The notes: generated from the sequence alone by a model not told the origin. Shown: positions 8,939-18,496, numbered from the stretch's first letter. The stretch: 64,000 bases of DNA from Lacrimispora sp. 210928-DFI.3.58 (GCF_020554865.1 NZ_JAJCIC010000005.1:129364-193363); one strand, 5' to 3'. Numbers and translations are program-made.

Positions 8939-9664
8939 ATGAAGGCGCTTTTGTGGGTGAAACGGATGAGATGGCTGAAATGGCCGGTGATTATGCTGAC
9001 AGTAGTGGTGTTTGGCTTCTGCGCCCGCGTAGGAAAGGACGGCTATGATATGTATAGGTCGGCATTGTCAGAAATGAGCCTGGAGGAGAAGGCAGCCTCC
9101 ATCCGGAGCAAGGAGGGCTACACACCTTTCGCTGAGCTTCCGGAGCTCTATGTGGATGCAGTGCTCTCTGTGGAGGATCACAGGTTTTACGGACATCCGG
9201 GGATCGACCCCATTGCCATTACAAGGGCTCTGATAAATGACATAAAGGCTGGCTCCTTTGTGGAGGGCGGAAGCACCATCACCCAGCAGCTGGCAAAGAA
9301 CCTGTATTTTACGCAGGAGAAGCGCCTGGAGAGAAAGGCCGCTGAGGTGTTCATGGCATTTGCGCTGGAAAAAAATTTTACAAAGAACGAGATATTAGAG
9401 CTCTATGTGAATACCATCTATTATGGGAACAATTATTACTGTGTCGGTGATGCCAGCAAAGGCTATTTCGGAAAAGCTCCCAATGATATGACGGACTATG
9501 AAAGCACCCTATTGGCGGGGATCCCCAATGCGCCCTCCAGATATGCGCCTACAGTAAGTCCCGAGCTGGCAGCAAAGCGCCAGGAGCAGGTGGTGGAACG
9601 GCTGGTAGAGAGGGGATTGTTCACTGAAGAGCGGGCAGCGGAGACACTGGCAGCAGGATACTGA
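8939..9664 (+). CDS. mtgA: monofunctional peptidoglycan glycosyltransferase (GT51)
   Basis: 241 residues. A single N-terminal membrane anchor (residues about 13-31) is followed by the GT51 domain with its motifs in order: the catalytic-Glu block SVEDHRFYGHPGID, EGGSTITQQLAKNLYF, the KxxE block ERKAAEVFMAFALEKNF with ELYVNTIYYG, and GIPNAPSRYAP. It polymerises lipid II glycan strands outside the membrane and has no transpeptidase domain. I chose ATG 8939, which puts the anchor near the start; ATG 8882 adds 19 residues and cannot be excluded. A repeat copy and a hairpin follow the gene. Confidence 0.88.
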   Translation: MKALLWVKRMRWLKWPVIMLTVVVFGFCARVGKDGYDMYRSALSEMSLEEKAASIRSKEGYTPFAELPELYVDAVLSVEDHRFYGHPGIDPIAITRALINDIKAGSFVEGGSTITQQLAKNLYFTQEKRLERKAAEVFMAFALEKNFTKNEILELYVNTIYYGNNYYCVGDASKGYFGKAPNDMTDYESTLLAGIPNAPSRYAPTVSPELAAKRQEQVVERLVERGLFTEERAAETLAAGY

Positions 9665-9710
9665 TGGAGGAGCTTGTATTTTTGCATAGAATTTGATAGA
9701 ATGGGAAAAC

Positions 9711-9823
9711 AGTAAGCCTACATGCGCCCGGCAGCGGATGCGCCACCGCACCATGAAAGTCTGGCGGGCACACCTGGCATATCTGAATACATACCGCCTA
9801 TCCGGCGGCAGGACTTTTACAGT
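9711..9823 (-). repeat. interspersed repeat family 1, copy D
   Basis: Full-length copy, same orientation as B and C: AGCCTACATGCGCCCGGCAG, centre CATGAAAGTCTGGCGGG, hairpin CCGCCTATCCGGCGG and end GGACTTTTACAGTAA. Confidence 0.85.
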
Positions 9824-9861
9824 AAGCGTTAGATACCCCGGTGGGCGGATATCTAACGCTT
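9824..9861 (+). terminator. hairpin after the glycosyltransferase
   Basis: AAGCGTTAGATA (9824-9835) pairs with TATCTAACGCTT (9850-9861). CTTTTTGG follows at about 9870, only weakly T-rich. It abuts repeat copy D, so it may be a separate mobile hairpin rather than a terminator. Confidence 0.5.
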
Positions 9862-10053
9862 TCAGGCGTGCTTTTTGGACATTATGAGGCATCCGGCAGA
9901 AGGTGCGTAAGGCGCAGTTTACCGGATCAGGCAGAGAGGACACGAGTCATGAGGATTTTGGAGATATTGGGGAAATGCAGAGCTGCCCTGGAAGCTGTTT
10001 TCGGAGGCAGAGGAGATGGATCAGGAAAGAAGGCAGAGGAGGACGATAGGGTC

Positions 10054-10623
10054 ATGTATATTATCGCAGGTTTGGGAAATCCCTCAAAGGAGTATGAGAG
10101 GACCAGGCATAATGTGGGCTTTGACGCCCTTGACGTGCTGGCGGATAAGGTGGGAACTACCATAGAGGAAAAGAAGTTTAAGGGACTGTACGGCCGTGGG
10201 ATCATAGGAGGAGAAAAGGTGCTGCTCCTAAAGCCCCAGACCTTTATGAATTTGAGCGGTGAGAGCATCCGGGCAGCGGCGGATTTCTATAAAGTGGAGC
10301 CGGATCATATTATAGTGATATATGATGATATCAGTCTGGATGTAGGGCAGCTGCGCATCAGGAAAAAGGGAAGTGCAGGCGGGCATAATGGGATCAAGAA
10401 CATTATCGCACATCTGGGGACCCAGGAGTTTCCGAGGATCAAGGTGGGAGTCGGCGATAAACCGAAGAAGATGGATCTGGCAGATTATGTGCTGAGCCGT
10501 TTTTCAAAGGAAGACAGGGCGCTCATGGAGGATGCCTTTAAAGAGGCGGCCCGGGCAGTGGAGGTCATGATCACAGATGGGGCGGATGCTGCCATGAACA
10601 GGTTTAATGGGCATAAAGCGTGA
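10054..10623 (+). CDS. pth: peptidyl-tRNA hydrolase
   Basis: 189 residues, the family's usual length. GLGNPSKEYERTRHNVGF carries the conserved Asn and catalytic His; YDDISLDVGQLRIR has the catalytic Asp, and GSAGGHNGIKNII is the tRNA-end binding block. It releases peptides from stalled peptidyl-tRNA. The start at 10054 follows GAGGAGG; an ATG at 9949 would add 35 residues without family support. It precedes mfd, as in many Firmicutes. Confidence 0.95.
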   Translation: MYIIAGLGNPSKEYERTRHNVGFDALDVLADKVGTTIEEKKFKGLYGRGIIGGEKVLLLKPQTFMNLSGESIRAAADFYKVEPDHIIVIYDDISLDVGQLRIRKKGSAGGHNGIKNIIAHLGTQEFPRIKVGVGDKPKKMDLADYVLSRFSKEDRALMEDAFKEAARAVEVMITDGADAAMNRFNGHKA

Positions 10624-10704
10624 GGAGAAGCCGGGAAAGGCTGAAATAGCCGGAGATTCCGGCGGGAAAACGCTGAAGGCAGAGAGAAAGGTGCAGGGGA
10701 AGCG

Positions 10705-13700
10705 ATGGAAAATCCATTATTGGAGCTACAGGAATATGACAATCTGCTGCAGGCATTGAGGGCAGGAAAAGGGCCTCTTCAGGTAACAGGTACTCTGGAT
10801 TCCCAGAAGGTGCACCTGATGCATGAGCTGGCAGAAGGGGGAGGCCTCCCCTGGAAGCTGGTGGTGACCTATGATGAGCAGCGGGCCAGGGAGATCTATG
10901 ATGATTTCAGGAATTTTACAAGGCAGGTGTGGCTGTATCCGGCCAGAGACCTGCTGTTTTACAGCGCCGATATCCATGGAAATCTCATGACGCGGCAGCG
11001 CATTGCCGTGCTGCGCCATTTGATGGAGGATGAGGGCGGTGTGGTGGTCACGACTATGGACGGTCTTATGGACCACCTTATGCCCCTGGCATTTTTAAAG
11101 AAGCAGGTCCTTACGGTGGAGAGCGGACAGGTCATTGATCTGGATGTGTGGAAGGAAAGGCTCACGGAGATGGGCTATGAGCGCATGGCCCAGGTGGATG
11201 GCATGGGACAGTTTTCCATCCGGGGCGGGATCATCGACATTTTCCCACTGACAGAGGAGGTCCCGGTGCGGATCGAGCTGTGGGACGATGAGGTGGATTC
11301 CATCCGTACCTTTGACCCGGAAAGCCAGCGCTCTGTGGAGCAGCTGGAGGAGCTGGCCATCTACCCGGCAGCGGAGCTGGTACTCTCAAAGGAACAGCTG
11401 GAGACAGGAAGAGGCAGGCTGGAGGAAGAGGAAAAGGCTTACGAGAAGGCTCTCAGGGAGCAGCGTAAGATAGAAGAGGCCTCCCGCATCCGCGGGATCA
11501 TAAAGGAGCTGGCGGATGGGATCCGGGAAGGCTGGAAGATAAGCGGACTGGATGGATATATAGGGTATTTTTGCAAGGAGACCGTGTCTTTCCTGGATTA
11601 TTTCCCGGCAGGGGACAGCGTGATCTATCTGGATGAGCCTGGGAGGCTGAAGGAAAAGGGAGAGACGGTGGAGCTGGAGTTTCGGGAAAGCATGGTCCAC
11701 AGACTGGAAAAGGGGTACCTGCTTCCGGGACAGACAGAGCTCCTTTTCACGGCCGCAGAGGTGACCGCAAAGATCCAGAGGCCCTACACAGTCATGCTCA
11801 CAGGGCTGGACCAGAAGCTGCCGGGGATGAAGGTCAATGGAAAGTTCAGCTTTGACGTGAAAAATGTCAATTCCTATCAGAACAGCTTTGAGATCCTCAT
11901 TAAGGATCTAACAAGGTGGAAAAAGGAAGGCTACCGGGTGATCCTCCTCTCTGCCTCCAGGACAAGGGCCAGCAGGCTTGCAAGCGATCTGCGGGAGTAT
12001 GACCTGCGGGCATACTGCCCGGATGGGCCGGGAGAAGCAGAAGGAGGCCTAAGGCAGGGCCCGGAAAGCGCCGCCGGGAACGCCATCCAGAATACCCCGG
12101 AAAATATCGCTGAGAGCAGCTTGGGGGCAGGAGCAGCCTGCCGTCAGGTAAAGCCCGGCGAGATCATGGTGACTTACGGAAACCTGCACCGGGGATTTGA
12201 GTATCCTCTTTTAAAATTCGTCTTCATTACAGAGGGCGATATGTTCGGTGTGGAGAAAAAGAAAAAGCGCCGGAAGAAGACGAGCTACCAGGGAAAGGCC
12301 ATTCAGAGCTTTTCAGAGCTGTCAGTGGGAGATTATGTGGTCCATGAGGAGCATGGCCTGGGTATCTACCGGGGCATTGAGAAGGTAGAGCGGGATAAGA
12401 TCATCAAGGATTATATTAAGATCGAATATGGGGACGGAGGCAACCTGTACCTTCCGGCCACCAGGCTTGAGAGCATCCAGAAATACGCCGGGGCCGAGGC
12501 AAAGAAGCCGAAGCTCAACCGGTTAGGCGGAAGCGAGTGGAATAAGACAAAGACCAGGGTAAAGGGAGCCGTCCAGGCCATTGCAAAGGATCTTGTAAAG
12601 CTCTACGCAGCCCGGCAGGAAAAGAACGGCTTCCAGTACGGCCACGATACCGTATGGCAGAAGGAGTTTGAAGAGCTGTTCCCCTATGAGGAGACGGAGG
12701 ACCAGCTGGACGCCATTGACGCGGTCAAGCAGGATATGGAGAGCAGGAAGATCATGGACCGCCTGATCTGCGGCGATGTGGGCTATGGCAAGACGGAGGT
12801 GGCCCTGCGGGCAGCTTTCAAGGCCGTCCAGGACAGCAAGCAGGTGGTGTATCTGGTGCCTACCACGATCCTTGCCCAGCAGCATTACAATACCTTCGTA
12901 CAGCGCATGAAGGATTTTCCGGTGCGGGTGGATATGCTGTCCAGGTTCTGCACGCCGGCCCAGCAGAAGAAGACCCTGGAAGGGCTGCGTAAGGGCATGG
13001 TGGATGTGGTCATTGGAACCCACAGGGTATTGTCAAAGGATCTGCATTTTAAGGATCTGGGACTCCTTATCATTGATGAGGAGCAGCGCTTCGGCGTTGC
13101 CCACAAGGAGAAGATCAAGCAGTTAAAGGAGAATGTGGATGTCATGACATTGACAGCCACCCCTATTCCTAGGACTCTCCACATGAGCCTGGCCGGGATC
13201 CGGGATATGAGCGTGCTGGAGGAGCCTCCGGTGGACAGAACGCCCATCCAGACCTATGTGATGGAGTACAATGAGGAAATGGTGCGGGAAGCTATTCACC
13301 GTGAGCTGGCACGCAATGGACAGGTGTATTATGTATATAACAGAGTGACAGATATTGATGAGGTGGCGAATGGGGTCCAGGCTCTTGTTCCGGACGCTGT
13401 GGTGACGTTTGCCCATGGCCAGATGAGGGAGCACGAGCTGGAGCGGATCATGGCGGACTTTATCAACGGCGATATTGACGTTCTGGTGTCCACGACGATC
13501 ATAGAGACGGGACTTGATATCCCCAATGCCAATACCATGATCATCCATGACGCAGACAGGATGGGATTGTCCCAGCTCTACCAGCTGAGGGGACGGGTGG
13601 GCCGTTCCAACAGGACCTCCTACGCCTTTCTTATGTATAAGCGGGATAAGCTCCTAAAGGAGGAGGCGGAGAAACGCCTTCAGGCCATCCGCGAGTTCAC

Positions 13701-14337
13701 AGAGCTGGGATCCGGCATCAAGATCGCCATGCGTGACCTGGAGATCCGCGGAGCCGGAAATGTGCTGGGAGCAGAGCAGCATGGGCATATGGAGGCCGTG
13801 GGCTATGACCTGTACTGCAAAATGCTGGGCGAGGCCGTGCTGGCCTTAAAGGGAGAAGCGGTGGAGGGAGATTCCTACGAGACTGTGATCGAGTGCGATA
13901 TTGACGCCTATATACCGGGCTCTTATATCAAAAATGAGTATCAGAAGCTGGATATTTATAAGAGGATCTCTGCCATTGAGACAGAGGATGAATATATGGA
14001 TATGCAGGATGAGCTGATGGACCGCTTCGGCGATATTCCCAGAAGCGTTGACAATCTGCTTAAGATCGCAGAGCTTAAGGCATTAGCCCACAAGGCTTTT
14101 GTGACAGAGGCTGTAATCAACCGCCAGGAGGTGCGCCTGACCATGTATCAGAAGGCCAGCTTGAAGACAGAGGGCATTCCGGAACTCATGCAGAGCTACA
14201 AGGGGGACTTAAAGCTGGTGCCGGGAGAGGTTCCGGTGTTCCACTATGTAGACAGGCGCAGTAAGAACCAGGACAGCCTTGCTATGATGGAGAAGGCAAA
14301 GGAGATCGTAAAAGGGATCGGGGAGCTGAGAGTATGA
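10705..14337 (+). CDS. mfd: transcription-repair coupling factor
   Basis: 1210 residues with the usual order: UvrB-like N-terminal modules, RNA polymerase interaction domain (DYVVHEEHGLGIYRGIE, residue about 545), then a RecG-like translocase with Walker A GDVGYGKTEV, DEEQ box IIDEEQRFG, and the TRG block EIRGAGNVLGAEQHG, and the C-terminal D7 domain. It removes stalled RNA polymerase and recruits UvrA. An Ala/Gly/Glu-rich stretch at about residues 438-482 looks like a lineage-specific insertion. Next to pth; spoVT, its neighbour in Bacillus, is displaced to 23081. Confidence 0.97.
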   Translation: MENPLLELQEYDNLLQALRAGKGPLQVTGTLDSQKVHLMHELAEGGGLPWKLVVTYDEQRAREIYDDFRNFTRQVWLYPARDLLFYSADIHGNLMTRQRIAVLRHLMEDEGGVVVTTMDGLMDHLMPLAFLKKQVLTVESGQVIDLDVWKERLTEMGYERMAQVDGMGQFSIRGGIIDIFPLTEEVPVRIELWDDEVDSIRTFDPESQRSVEQLEELAIYPAAELVLSKEQLETGRGRLEEEEKAYEKALREQRKIEEASRIRGIIKELADGIREGWKISGLDGYIGYFCKETVSFLDYFPAGDSVIYLDEPGRLKEKGETVELEFRESMVHRLEKGYLLPGQTELLFTAAEVTAKIQRPYTVMLTGLDQKLPGMKVNGKFSFDVKNVNSYQNSFEILIKDLTRWKKEGYRVILLSASRTRASRLASDLREYDLRAYCPDGPGEAEGGLRQGPESAAGNAIQNTPENIAESSLGAGAACRQVKPGEIMVTYGNLHRGFEYPLLKFVFITEGDMFGVEKKKKRRKKTSYQGKAIQSFSELSVGDYVVHEEHGLGIYRGIEKVERDKIIKDYIKIEYGDGGNLYLPATRLESIQKYAGAEAKKPKLNRLGGSEWNKTKTRVKGAVQAIAKDLVKLYAARQEKNGFQYGHDTVWQKEFEELFPYEETEDQLDAIDAVKQDMESRKIMDRLICGDVGYGKTEVALRAAFKAVQDSKQVVYLVPTTILAQQHYNTFVQRMKDFPVRVDMLSRFCTPAQQKKTLEGLRKGMVDVVIGTHRVLSKDLHFKDLGLLIIDEEQRFGVAHKEKIKQLKENVDVMTLTATPIPRTLHMSLAGIRDMSVLEEPPVDRTPIQTYVMEYNEEMVREAIHRELARNGQVYYVYNRVTDIDEVANGVQALVPDAVVTFAHGQMREHELERIMADFINGDIDVLVSTTIIETGLDIPNANTMIIHDADRMGLSQLYQLRGRVGRSNRTSYAFLMYKRDKLLKEEAEKRLQAIREFTELGSGIKIAMRDLEIRGAGNVLGAEQHGHMEAVGYDLYCKMLGEAVLALKGEAVEGDSYETVIECDIDAYIPGSYIKNEYQKLDIYKRISAIETEDEYMDMQDELMDRFGDIPRSVDNLLKIAELKALAHKAFVTEAVINRQEVRLTMYQKASLKTEGIPELMQSYKGDLKLVPGEVPVFHYVDRRSKNQDSLAMMEKAKEIVKGIGELRV

Positions 14338-14374
14338 GGCCTCTTGTAAAAGAGGGCTTTGCATTCGTCCGGAA

Positions 14375-14629
14375 TCACTGGCGGACTGCCGGCACCTGGA
14401 CGGATTTGACCTTCACTCCGTCCACCTTTCCCAGATCTCCTGCAAAGGAGCTGATCTGGTTCTGGGTTCCATGCATTACCACGCTGATCACAGATACGCC
14501 ATATTCACGGCAAGGAACACCCAGGCGGGCAATGATGGACTGGGACTGGAGATGGAATTTTTCATTTACTGCGTGAACAGATTCGGGATTGCTGATAATG
14601 CAGCTGATAACGGCGAGACGCTCTTCCAT
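14375..14629 (-). CDS. TM1266-family putative iron-only hydrogenase system regulator
   Basis: 84 residues, a typical length. The sequence MEERLAVISCIISNPESVH, the YGVSVISVVMHG strand and the end GKVDGVKVKSVQV match the TM1266 family, small NikR/ACT-like proteins found beside [FeFe]-hydrogenase maturation genes. AAGGAGG stands before the ATG at 14627-14629; the longer open frame upstream lacks family support. It is convergent with mfd and divergent from the nitrogenase-like operon. The HydE gene at 21933 makes a hydrogenase-type context likely, yet no hydrogenase is in the window. Ligand and targets are unknown. Confidence 0.8.
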   Translation of the reverse strand: MEERLAVISCIISNPESVHAVNEKFHLQSQSIIARLGVPCREYGVSVISVVMHGTQNQISSFAGDLGKVDGVKVKSVQVPAVRQ

Positions 14630-14790
14630 ATGTGGAGCCTCCTTCTTTTGATATGATACCAGGGGCAAAAGGCCGGAAATCCGATACAAGCTTGCTTGCA
14701 AGAGGATTTTTGACCTTGGGACCGATATCAAAGTTATCATAGCATAGCTGCAGGGATCATGTAAAGGCAGAAACTCAAGCTAATTTGTAC

Positions 14791-14819
14791 TTGCTTTTTC
14801 CAGCGAGCCGGGCTATGAT
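14791..14819 (+). promoter_or_regulatory. sigma-A-type promoter of the nitrogenase-like operon
   Basis: TTGCTT (14791-14796) and TATGAT (14814-14819) are separated by 17 bp. Transcription would start near 14826 and produce a leader of about 239 nt before the first gene. Confidence 0.6.
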
Positions 14820-14825
14820 GGTAGA

Positions 14826-15023
14826 TAATAGAATAAAATCTTTCTCTGATGCGAAGCAGCCCTGAGATAAAGAGAGAGTGGATGGATAAAGGCGGTATGT
14901 ATGGCATACGGCCCTCATAATGAAGCATCAAGCAGAACGTGCCAGTGACGCGTTTTGCCGGATTTGGCAGCATTTTATGAATGGATATGTCCTCTCTCTG
15001 GATTTCAGAGAGGGGATTTTTTT
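14826..15023 (+). promoter_or_regulatory. candidate riboswitch or attenuator leader with antiterminator
   Basis: The terminator's left arm contains CTCTCTCT (14992-14999). An upstream segment AGAGAGAG (14871-14878) is fully complementary to it, so pairing of the two excludes the terminator. The enclosed 113 nt (14879-14991) hold small hairpins (GTATG/CATAC at 14895-14909, TGCC/GGCA at 14956-14969) and could be a ligand-binding domain closed by the 8-bp stem, giving an ON switch. I checked it by eye against cobalamin, TPP, SAM, c-di-GMP, fluoride and molybdenum-cofactor patterns and recognise none. Existence of the alternative pairing is seen; ligand sensing is inference. Confidence 0.5.
14990..15023 (+). 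terminator. intrinsic terminator inside the leader
   Basis: TCCTCTCTCTG (14990-15000) pairs with CAGAGAGGGGA (15006-15016), loop GATTT, followed by seven T. It lies 42 bases before the NifH-like start, so it must be overcome for operon expression. Confidence 0.9.
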
Positions 15024-15064
15024 ATAACATCGTATAAAGCAATGGAATGAGGGGAGTATTGGCT

Positions 15065-15841
15065 ATGTTGAAATTGGCAATTTATGGAAAAGGAGGCATT
15101 GGAAAGTCCACCATCGCCTCCAACTTATCTACAATGCTGGCTTTGAGGGGAATGCGGGTGATGCAGATCGGGTGTGATCCGAAGGCGGACTCCACCATAC
15201 AGCTCCATGCTGGGAAAAAGGCTGTCCCGATCCTGGACCTGATGCGGGAAAAGGGAGACAAGGCCTGTCTGGAGGAGATGGTGACAGAGGGCAGGCATGG
15301 TATCCTCTGTGCGGAGGCAGGAGGTCCCACACCGGGGCTGGGCTGCGCCGGAAGGGGGATCATCACTGCTTTTGAGGCCTTGGAGGAACGCCGCGCATTT
15401 GAGAAATACAGGCCGGATGTGGTGATCTACGATGTGCTGGGAGATGTGGTCTGCGGCGGGTTTGCGATGCCGATCCGGGAGGGATATGCGGATAAGGTCT
15501 TTATTGTCACATCCGGGGAAAACATGGCGATCTATGCGGCAGCCAACATTGCGGCAGCAGTGAAATGCTTTGAGGAGCGGGGCTATGCCAGTCTGGGCGG
15601 CCTGATCCTGAACCAGAGAGAGGTAAAGCGGGAGAAGGAGAAGGTGGAGGAGCTGGCCGGAGAGCTGGGGACAAAGATCATTGCAACGTTAAGCCGCAGC
15701 AGCTTGGTGACGGATGCGGAGGAGCTGGAATGTACGGTGTGCGAGGCATTTCCGGACAGCAGCATTGCCGAGGAGTATGAGAAGCTGGCGGATGCTGTGC
15801 TGGCGGTGTGCAAAACGAAGGGAGAAGGAGAACATGCTTAA
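15065..15841 (+). CDS. NifH/BchL-like iron protein (nitrogenase-like reductase ATPase)
   Basis: 258 residues from ATG 15065, preceded by AGGGGAG. It has the P-loop GKGGIGKST (residues 8-16), switch DPKADST (38-44), and both [4Fe-4S] ligands of the dimer interface: Cys94 in GLGCAGRG and Cys130 in [12 protein letters not shown]. These dimeric ATPases pass electrons to a NifDK-like partner. The next two genes are that partner, and no nifB, nifE or nifN is present, so this is a nitrogenase-like reductase and not a nitrogenase. It overlaps the next gene by 8 bases. Substrate unknown. Confidence 0.92.
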   Translation: MLKLAIYGKGGIGKSTIASNLSTMLALRGMRVMQIGCDPKADSTIQLHAGKKAVPILDLMREKGDKACLEEMVTEGRHGILCAEAGGPTPGLGCAGRGIITAFEALEERRAFEKYRPDVVIYDVLGDVVCGGFAMPIREGYADKVFIVTSGENMAIYAAANIAAAVKCFEERGYASLGGLILNQREVKREKEKVEELAGELGTKIIATLSRSSLVTDAEELECTVCEAFPDSSIAEEYEKLADAVLAVCKTKGEGEHA

Positions 15842-17282
15842 GAACCTGCACGAACTGACCGGAGGCATAGGGAATGAGGCCTGTGCGGTCAAAACGGCCG
15901 GGAGTGGAAACGCTGCAGAAGGAAACGCTGCAGAAGCCAGGCATCCTGAGGGCAGGATCACAGAAGCCGGAGCAGTAATCCCCTTAAGCCAGGTGGACTC
16001 CCTGAACCCATTTACATATGGCCTTGAGTACAGCGCTCCGGCCAGGGGCGGCTGGACCATTGTCCATACAGGCTTTCTGCTTCCTGAGAGCCATGAGGTA
16101 TTTGTCTGTGCCCAGAGCTGCCTCAGGGGTGTTGTGCTCTCGGCGGCAGAGCTTTATGATTCCCATCGGTTTTCCACGATATCGGTGGATGAGGAATCTG
16201 TGCTGGAGGGCAATTGCGAGGAGATCATCATTGAGGGCGTTACACATATTCTGGAGGGGTTGGGAAAAAAGGGCCCTCTTCCGAAGGCTCTGCTGCTGTT
16301 TACAAGCTGCGTCCACCATTTTCTTGGAACGGATCTGAAGCTGATCTTCCGGGAGCTGGAGAGGCGGTTCCCTGAAGTGGGCTTTGTGCAGTGCTGGATG
16401 AATCCGGTCATGAGAAAGACAAAGCTGCCCCCGGATCCGTTTATGAGAAAGCAGCTTTATTCCCTGTTAAAGCCGGCGGAAACAAACATGCGGCAGGTGA
16501 ACATAATAGGGAACAATCTGGCGATCGAGGGCAGTTCCGAGCTCTATGACATACTGGAGGGAAAGGGATTTTCCGTAAAAGACATCTGTACCTGCCGTAC
16601 ATTTGAGGAGTACGGCAGCATGTCTTCTGCCTGCTTAAATATTGTCACCCATCCTCTGGGGCGTCCTGCCGCAAAGGAACTGGAGGAACGCCTGGGGCAG
16701 AGATGGGTCTATCTGCCAGTCAGCTATGACTGGGATGAGATAGAGTGCCATTGGAGAACACTTACAGGGCTTTTAGAGCTGGATTATGGAGAAATGGAGG
16801 AGTTTCTTGCAGAGCGAAAAAGCGAAGCCCGAAAAGCCTTCAAAACTCTTGCAGAGGAACTGAAGGACTGGACAGTCGCTATTGATTACACAGTGTCCGC
16901 CAGGCCTCTCGGTATGGCGAAAATGCTGACAGAATGCGGTTTCCATGTGGACAGGATCTATATTGACACGATCTCGCCGGAGGAGAAGGAGACTCTTGAG
17001 TGGCTGAAGGAGCATTGTCCCCGGATGGAGCTTGCTCCTACGGTGTACCACAAAATGGCAGTGCTGCCCAGGAGCATGGCCCAGGACAGGAAGGTGCTTG
17101 CAGTGGGACAGAAGGCAGCCTATTTTACCGGAACAAGCCATTTTGTAAACATGGTGGAGGACGGAGGGCTGTATGGCTACGGAGGGCTCTTCGCATTGGC
17201 GGGCCTTATGCGGGAGGCTGCAGAGACAGAGCGTGAAGCGGAAAACGTGATCCAGGTAAAGGGATGGGGGTGCTGCTGTTGA
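15834..17282 (+). CDS. nitrogenase component 1-like protein, first subunit (NifD-like)
   Basis: 482 residues; ATG 15834 lies inside the previous gene's end and follows GGAGAAGGAG. After an Ala/Gly/Glu-rich insert (about residues 15-45) the homologous core begins [17 protein letters not shown]. Candidate cluster ligands are Cys92 and Cys96 ([10 protein letters not shown]) and Cys159 ([13 protein letters not shown]), a spacing unlike NifD. The C-terminus ends GWGCCC. It matches uncharacterised clostridial 'nitrogenase component 1' proteins. With the next gene it should form the heterotetramer that receives electrons from the NifH-like protein. The stop overlaps the next reading frame. Confidence 0.88.
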   Translation: MLKNLHELTGGIGNEACAVKTAGSGNAAEGNAAEARHPEGRITEAGAVIPLSQVDSLNPFTYGLEYSAPARGGWTIVHTGFLLPESHEVFVCAQSCLRGVVLSAAELYDSHRFSTISVDEESVLEGNCEEIIIEGVTHILEGLGKKGPLPKALLLFTSCVHHFLGTDLKLIFRELERRFPEVGFVQCWMNPVMRKTKLPPDPFMRKQLYSLLKPAETNMRQVNIIGNNLAIEGSSELYDILEGKGFSVKDICTCRTFEEYGSMSSACLNIVTHPLGRPAAKELEERLGQRWVYLPVSYDWDEIECHWRTLTGLLELDYGEMEEFLAERKSEARKAFKTLAEELKDWTVAIDYTVSARPLGMAKMLTECGFHVDRIYIDTISPEEKETLEWLKEHCPRMELAPTVYHKMAVLPRSMAQDRKVLAVGQKAAYFTGTSHFVNMVEDGGLYGYGGLFALAGLMREAAETEREAENVIQVKGWGCCC

Positions 17283-18496
17283 AACGGGTAAACAGGATAT
17301 TGCCGGTATATGCGGCAGATATATCAGGAATTTGTTCTGCTCTTTATGAGCTGGGAGGAATGACGGTCATGCATGACGCCTCAGGCTGCAATTCCACCTA
17401 TACTACCCATGATGAGCCCAGATGGTATTCCATGGACAGTATGGTATATATTTCCGCCCTGTCAGAGCTGGAGGCAGTGATGGGAGACGATGGGAAGCTG
17501 GTAAGGGACATTGTGGATGCAGCCAACAATCTTCATCCGGCTTTTATCTGCATAGGCGGAACACCGATCCCAATGATGATGGGAACGGATTTCAAGGGCA
17601 TTGCAAGGATGATCGAGCGCCAGACAGGGATCCCGGCCTTTGGGATCGCGGCCAATGGGATGCACTCCTATGTGCAGGGGGCAGGAGAAGCTTTGAAAAA
17701 GCTGGCGGAGCGGTTCTGCGGGCCAAGGGAGGAAAGGGGAGCAAGGGATGGCTGTATCCCGGTAAATATATTGGGAGTAACACCCCTTGACTTTTCACTG
17801 ACAGGAAATATCGCTGCCATGAAAACATTTCTCAGGGAAAGGGGCTTCTCTGTTGTCAGCTGCTGGGCAATGGAAAGCAGTCTGGAGGACATAAAACAGT
17901 CGGGCAACGCGGAGGTGAATCTGGTGGTCTCGGCAGCAGGCCTTCCGGCTGCCAGAGCATTAAAGGAGATCTACGGAACTCCCTTTGTGACCGGCACTCC
18001 GGTGGGAAGAAGGGCAGCTTTGAGACTGGCAGCCCTGCTCAAGGAGGCGGCGGACTCCGGGAAGGACCTTGTGCTGTGGAGGGAAGAAGGAGCCTTTGGG
18101 GAGGACAAGAGCGGTCCTCAGACAGGAGAAATCCTGGGCCTTGCCGGGCTTTTGGATTCCCTGGAGGGAAAAAGAGTGCTTCTGATCGGAGAGCAGGTCA
18201 TTGCCAACTCCTTGAGATGCAGTCTGAGGGAGGACCTCGGTGCGGGAGAGGTTCAGGTCATCTGCCCAACAGAGGGCGAAGCCTGCCTGGCAGAGCCCGG
18301 GGATATGCTGGAGTGGGATGAGGATAAGGTAACAGAGGCCATGTCCCGGAGTGAGGTGGTCATAGCCGATCCTCTGTACCGGTTTACCTGTCCTGCTGAC
18401 GGCAGCGTAACCTTTGTAGAATTTCCCCATGAGGCTTGTTCAGGGAGAATGTTCCATGGCAGAATGAAGCCCTTTGTGTGGGATGGAAAAGAATAA
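17264..18496 (+). CDS. nitrogenase component 1-like protein, second subunit (NifK-like)
   Basis: 410 residues from ATG 17264; a TTG at 17279 overlapping the previous stop is an alternative. Three Cys lie in a NifK/BchB-like arrangement: Cys24 (SGICSALYELGG), Cys42 (HDASGCNSTYTTHDEPRWY) and Cys96 (FICIGGTPIPMMMGTD), plausible ligands of a P-cluster-like or [4Fe-4S] centre. The C-terminal half is a second Rossmann-like domain (GKRVLLIGEQVIANSL). It is shorter than NifK. Partner of the preceding protein by gene order. The chemistry cannot be inferred from sequence; reduction of a small molecule or tetrapyrrole-like or metal-bound substrate brought in by the adjacent importer is possible. Confidence 0.87.
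   Translation: MGVLLLKRVNRILPVYAADISGICSALYELGGMTVMHDASGCNSTYTTHDEPRWYSMDSMVYISALSELEAVMGDDGKLVRDIVDAANNLHPAFICIGGTPIPMMMGTDFKGIARMIERQTGIPAFGIAANGMHSYVQGAGEALKKLAERFCGPREERGARDGCIPVNILGVTPLDFSLTGNIAAMKTFLRERGFSVVSCWAMESSLEDIKQSGNAEVNLVVSAAGLPAARALKEIYGTPFVTGTPVGRRAALRLAALLKEAADSGKDLVLWREEGAFGEDKSGPQTGEILGLAGLLDSLEGKRVLLIGEQVIANSLRCSLREDLGAGEVQVICPTEGEACLAEPGDMLEWDEDKVTEAMSRSEVVIADPLYRFTCPADGSVTFVEFPHEACSGRMFHGRMKPFVWDGKE

Larger units (their letters stand above)
14630..15064. other. intergenic leader region of the nitrogenase-like operon
   Basis: 435 bp without a gene. It holds a promoter (14791-14819), a leader of about 239 nt with mutually exclusive pairings, and an intrinsic terminator (14990-15023). 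The left part must also carry the promoter of the divergent TM1266 gene (a TTTACA/TATGAT pair with an 18-bp gap is possible on the minus strand). Confidence 0.6.

Noticed and set aside
14826..15023. Cobalamin riboswitch, suggested by GTGCCAGTGACGC and the B12-type importer
   Set aside because: The order and sequence of the B12 box elements do not fit; only a loose similarity to one motif is present.
15065..18496. True nitrogen-fixing nitrogenase
   Set aside because: No nifB, nifE or nifN, cysteine pattern differs from NifD, and both component 1 subunits are shorter than NifDK.
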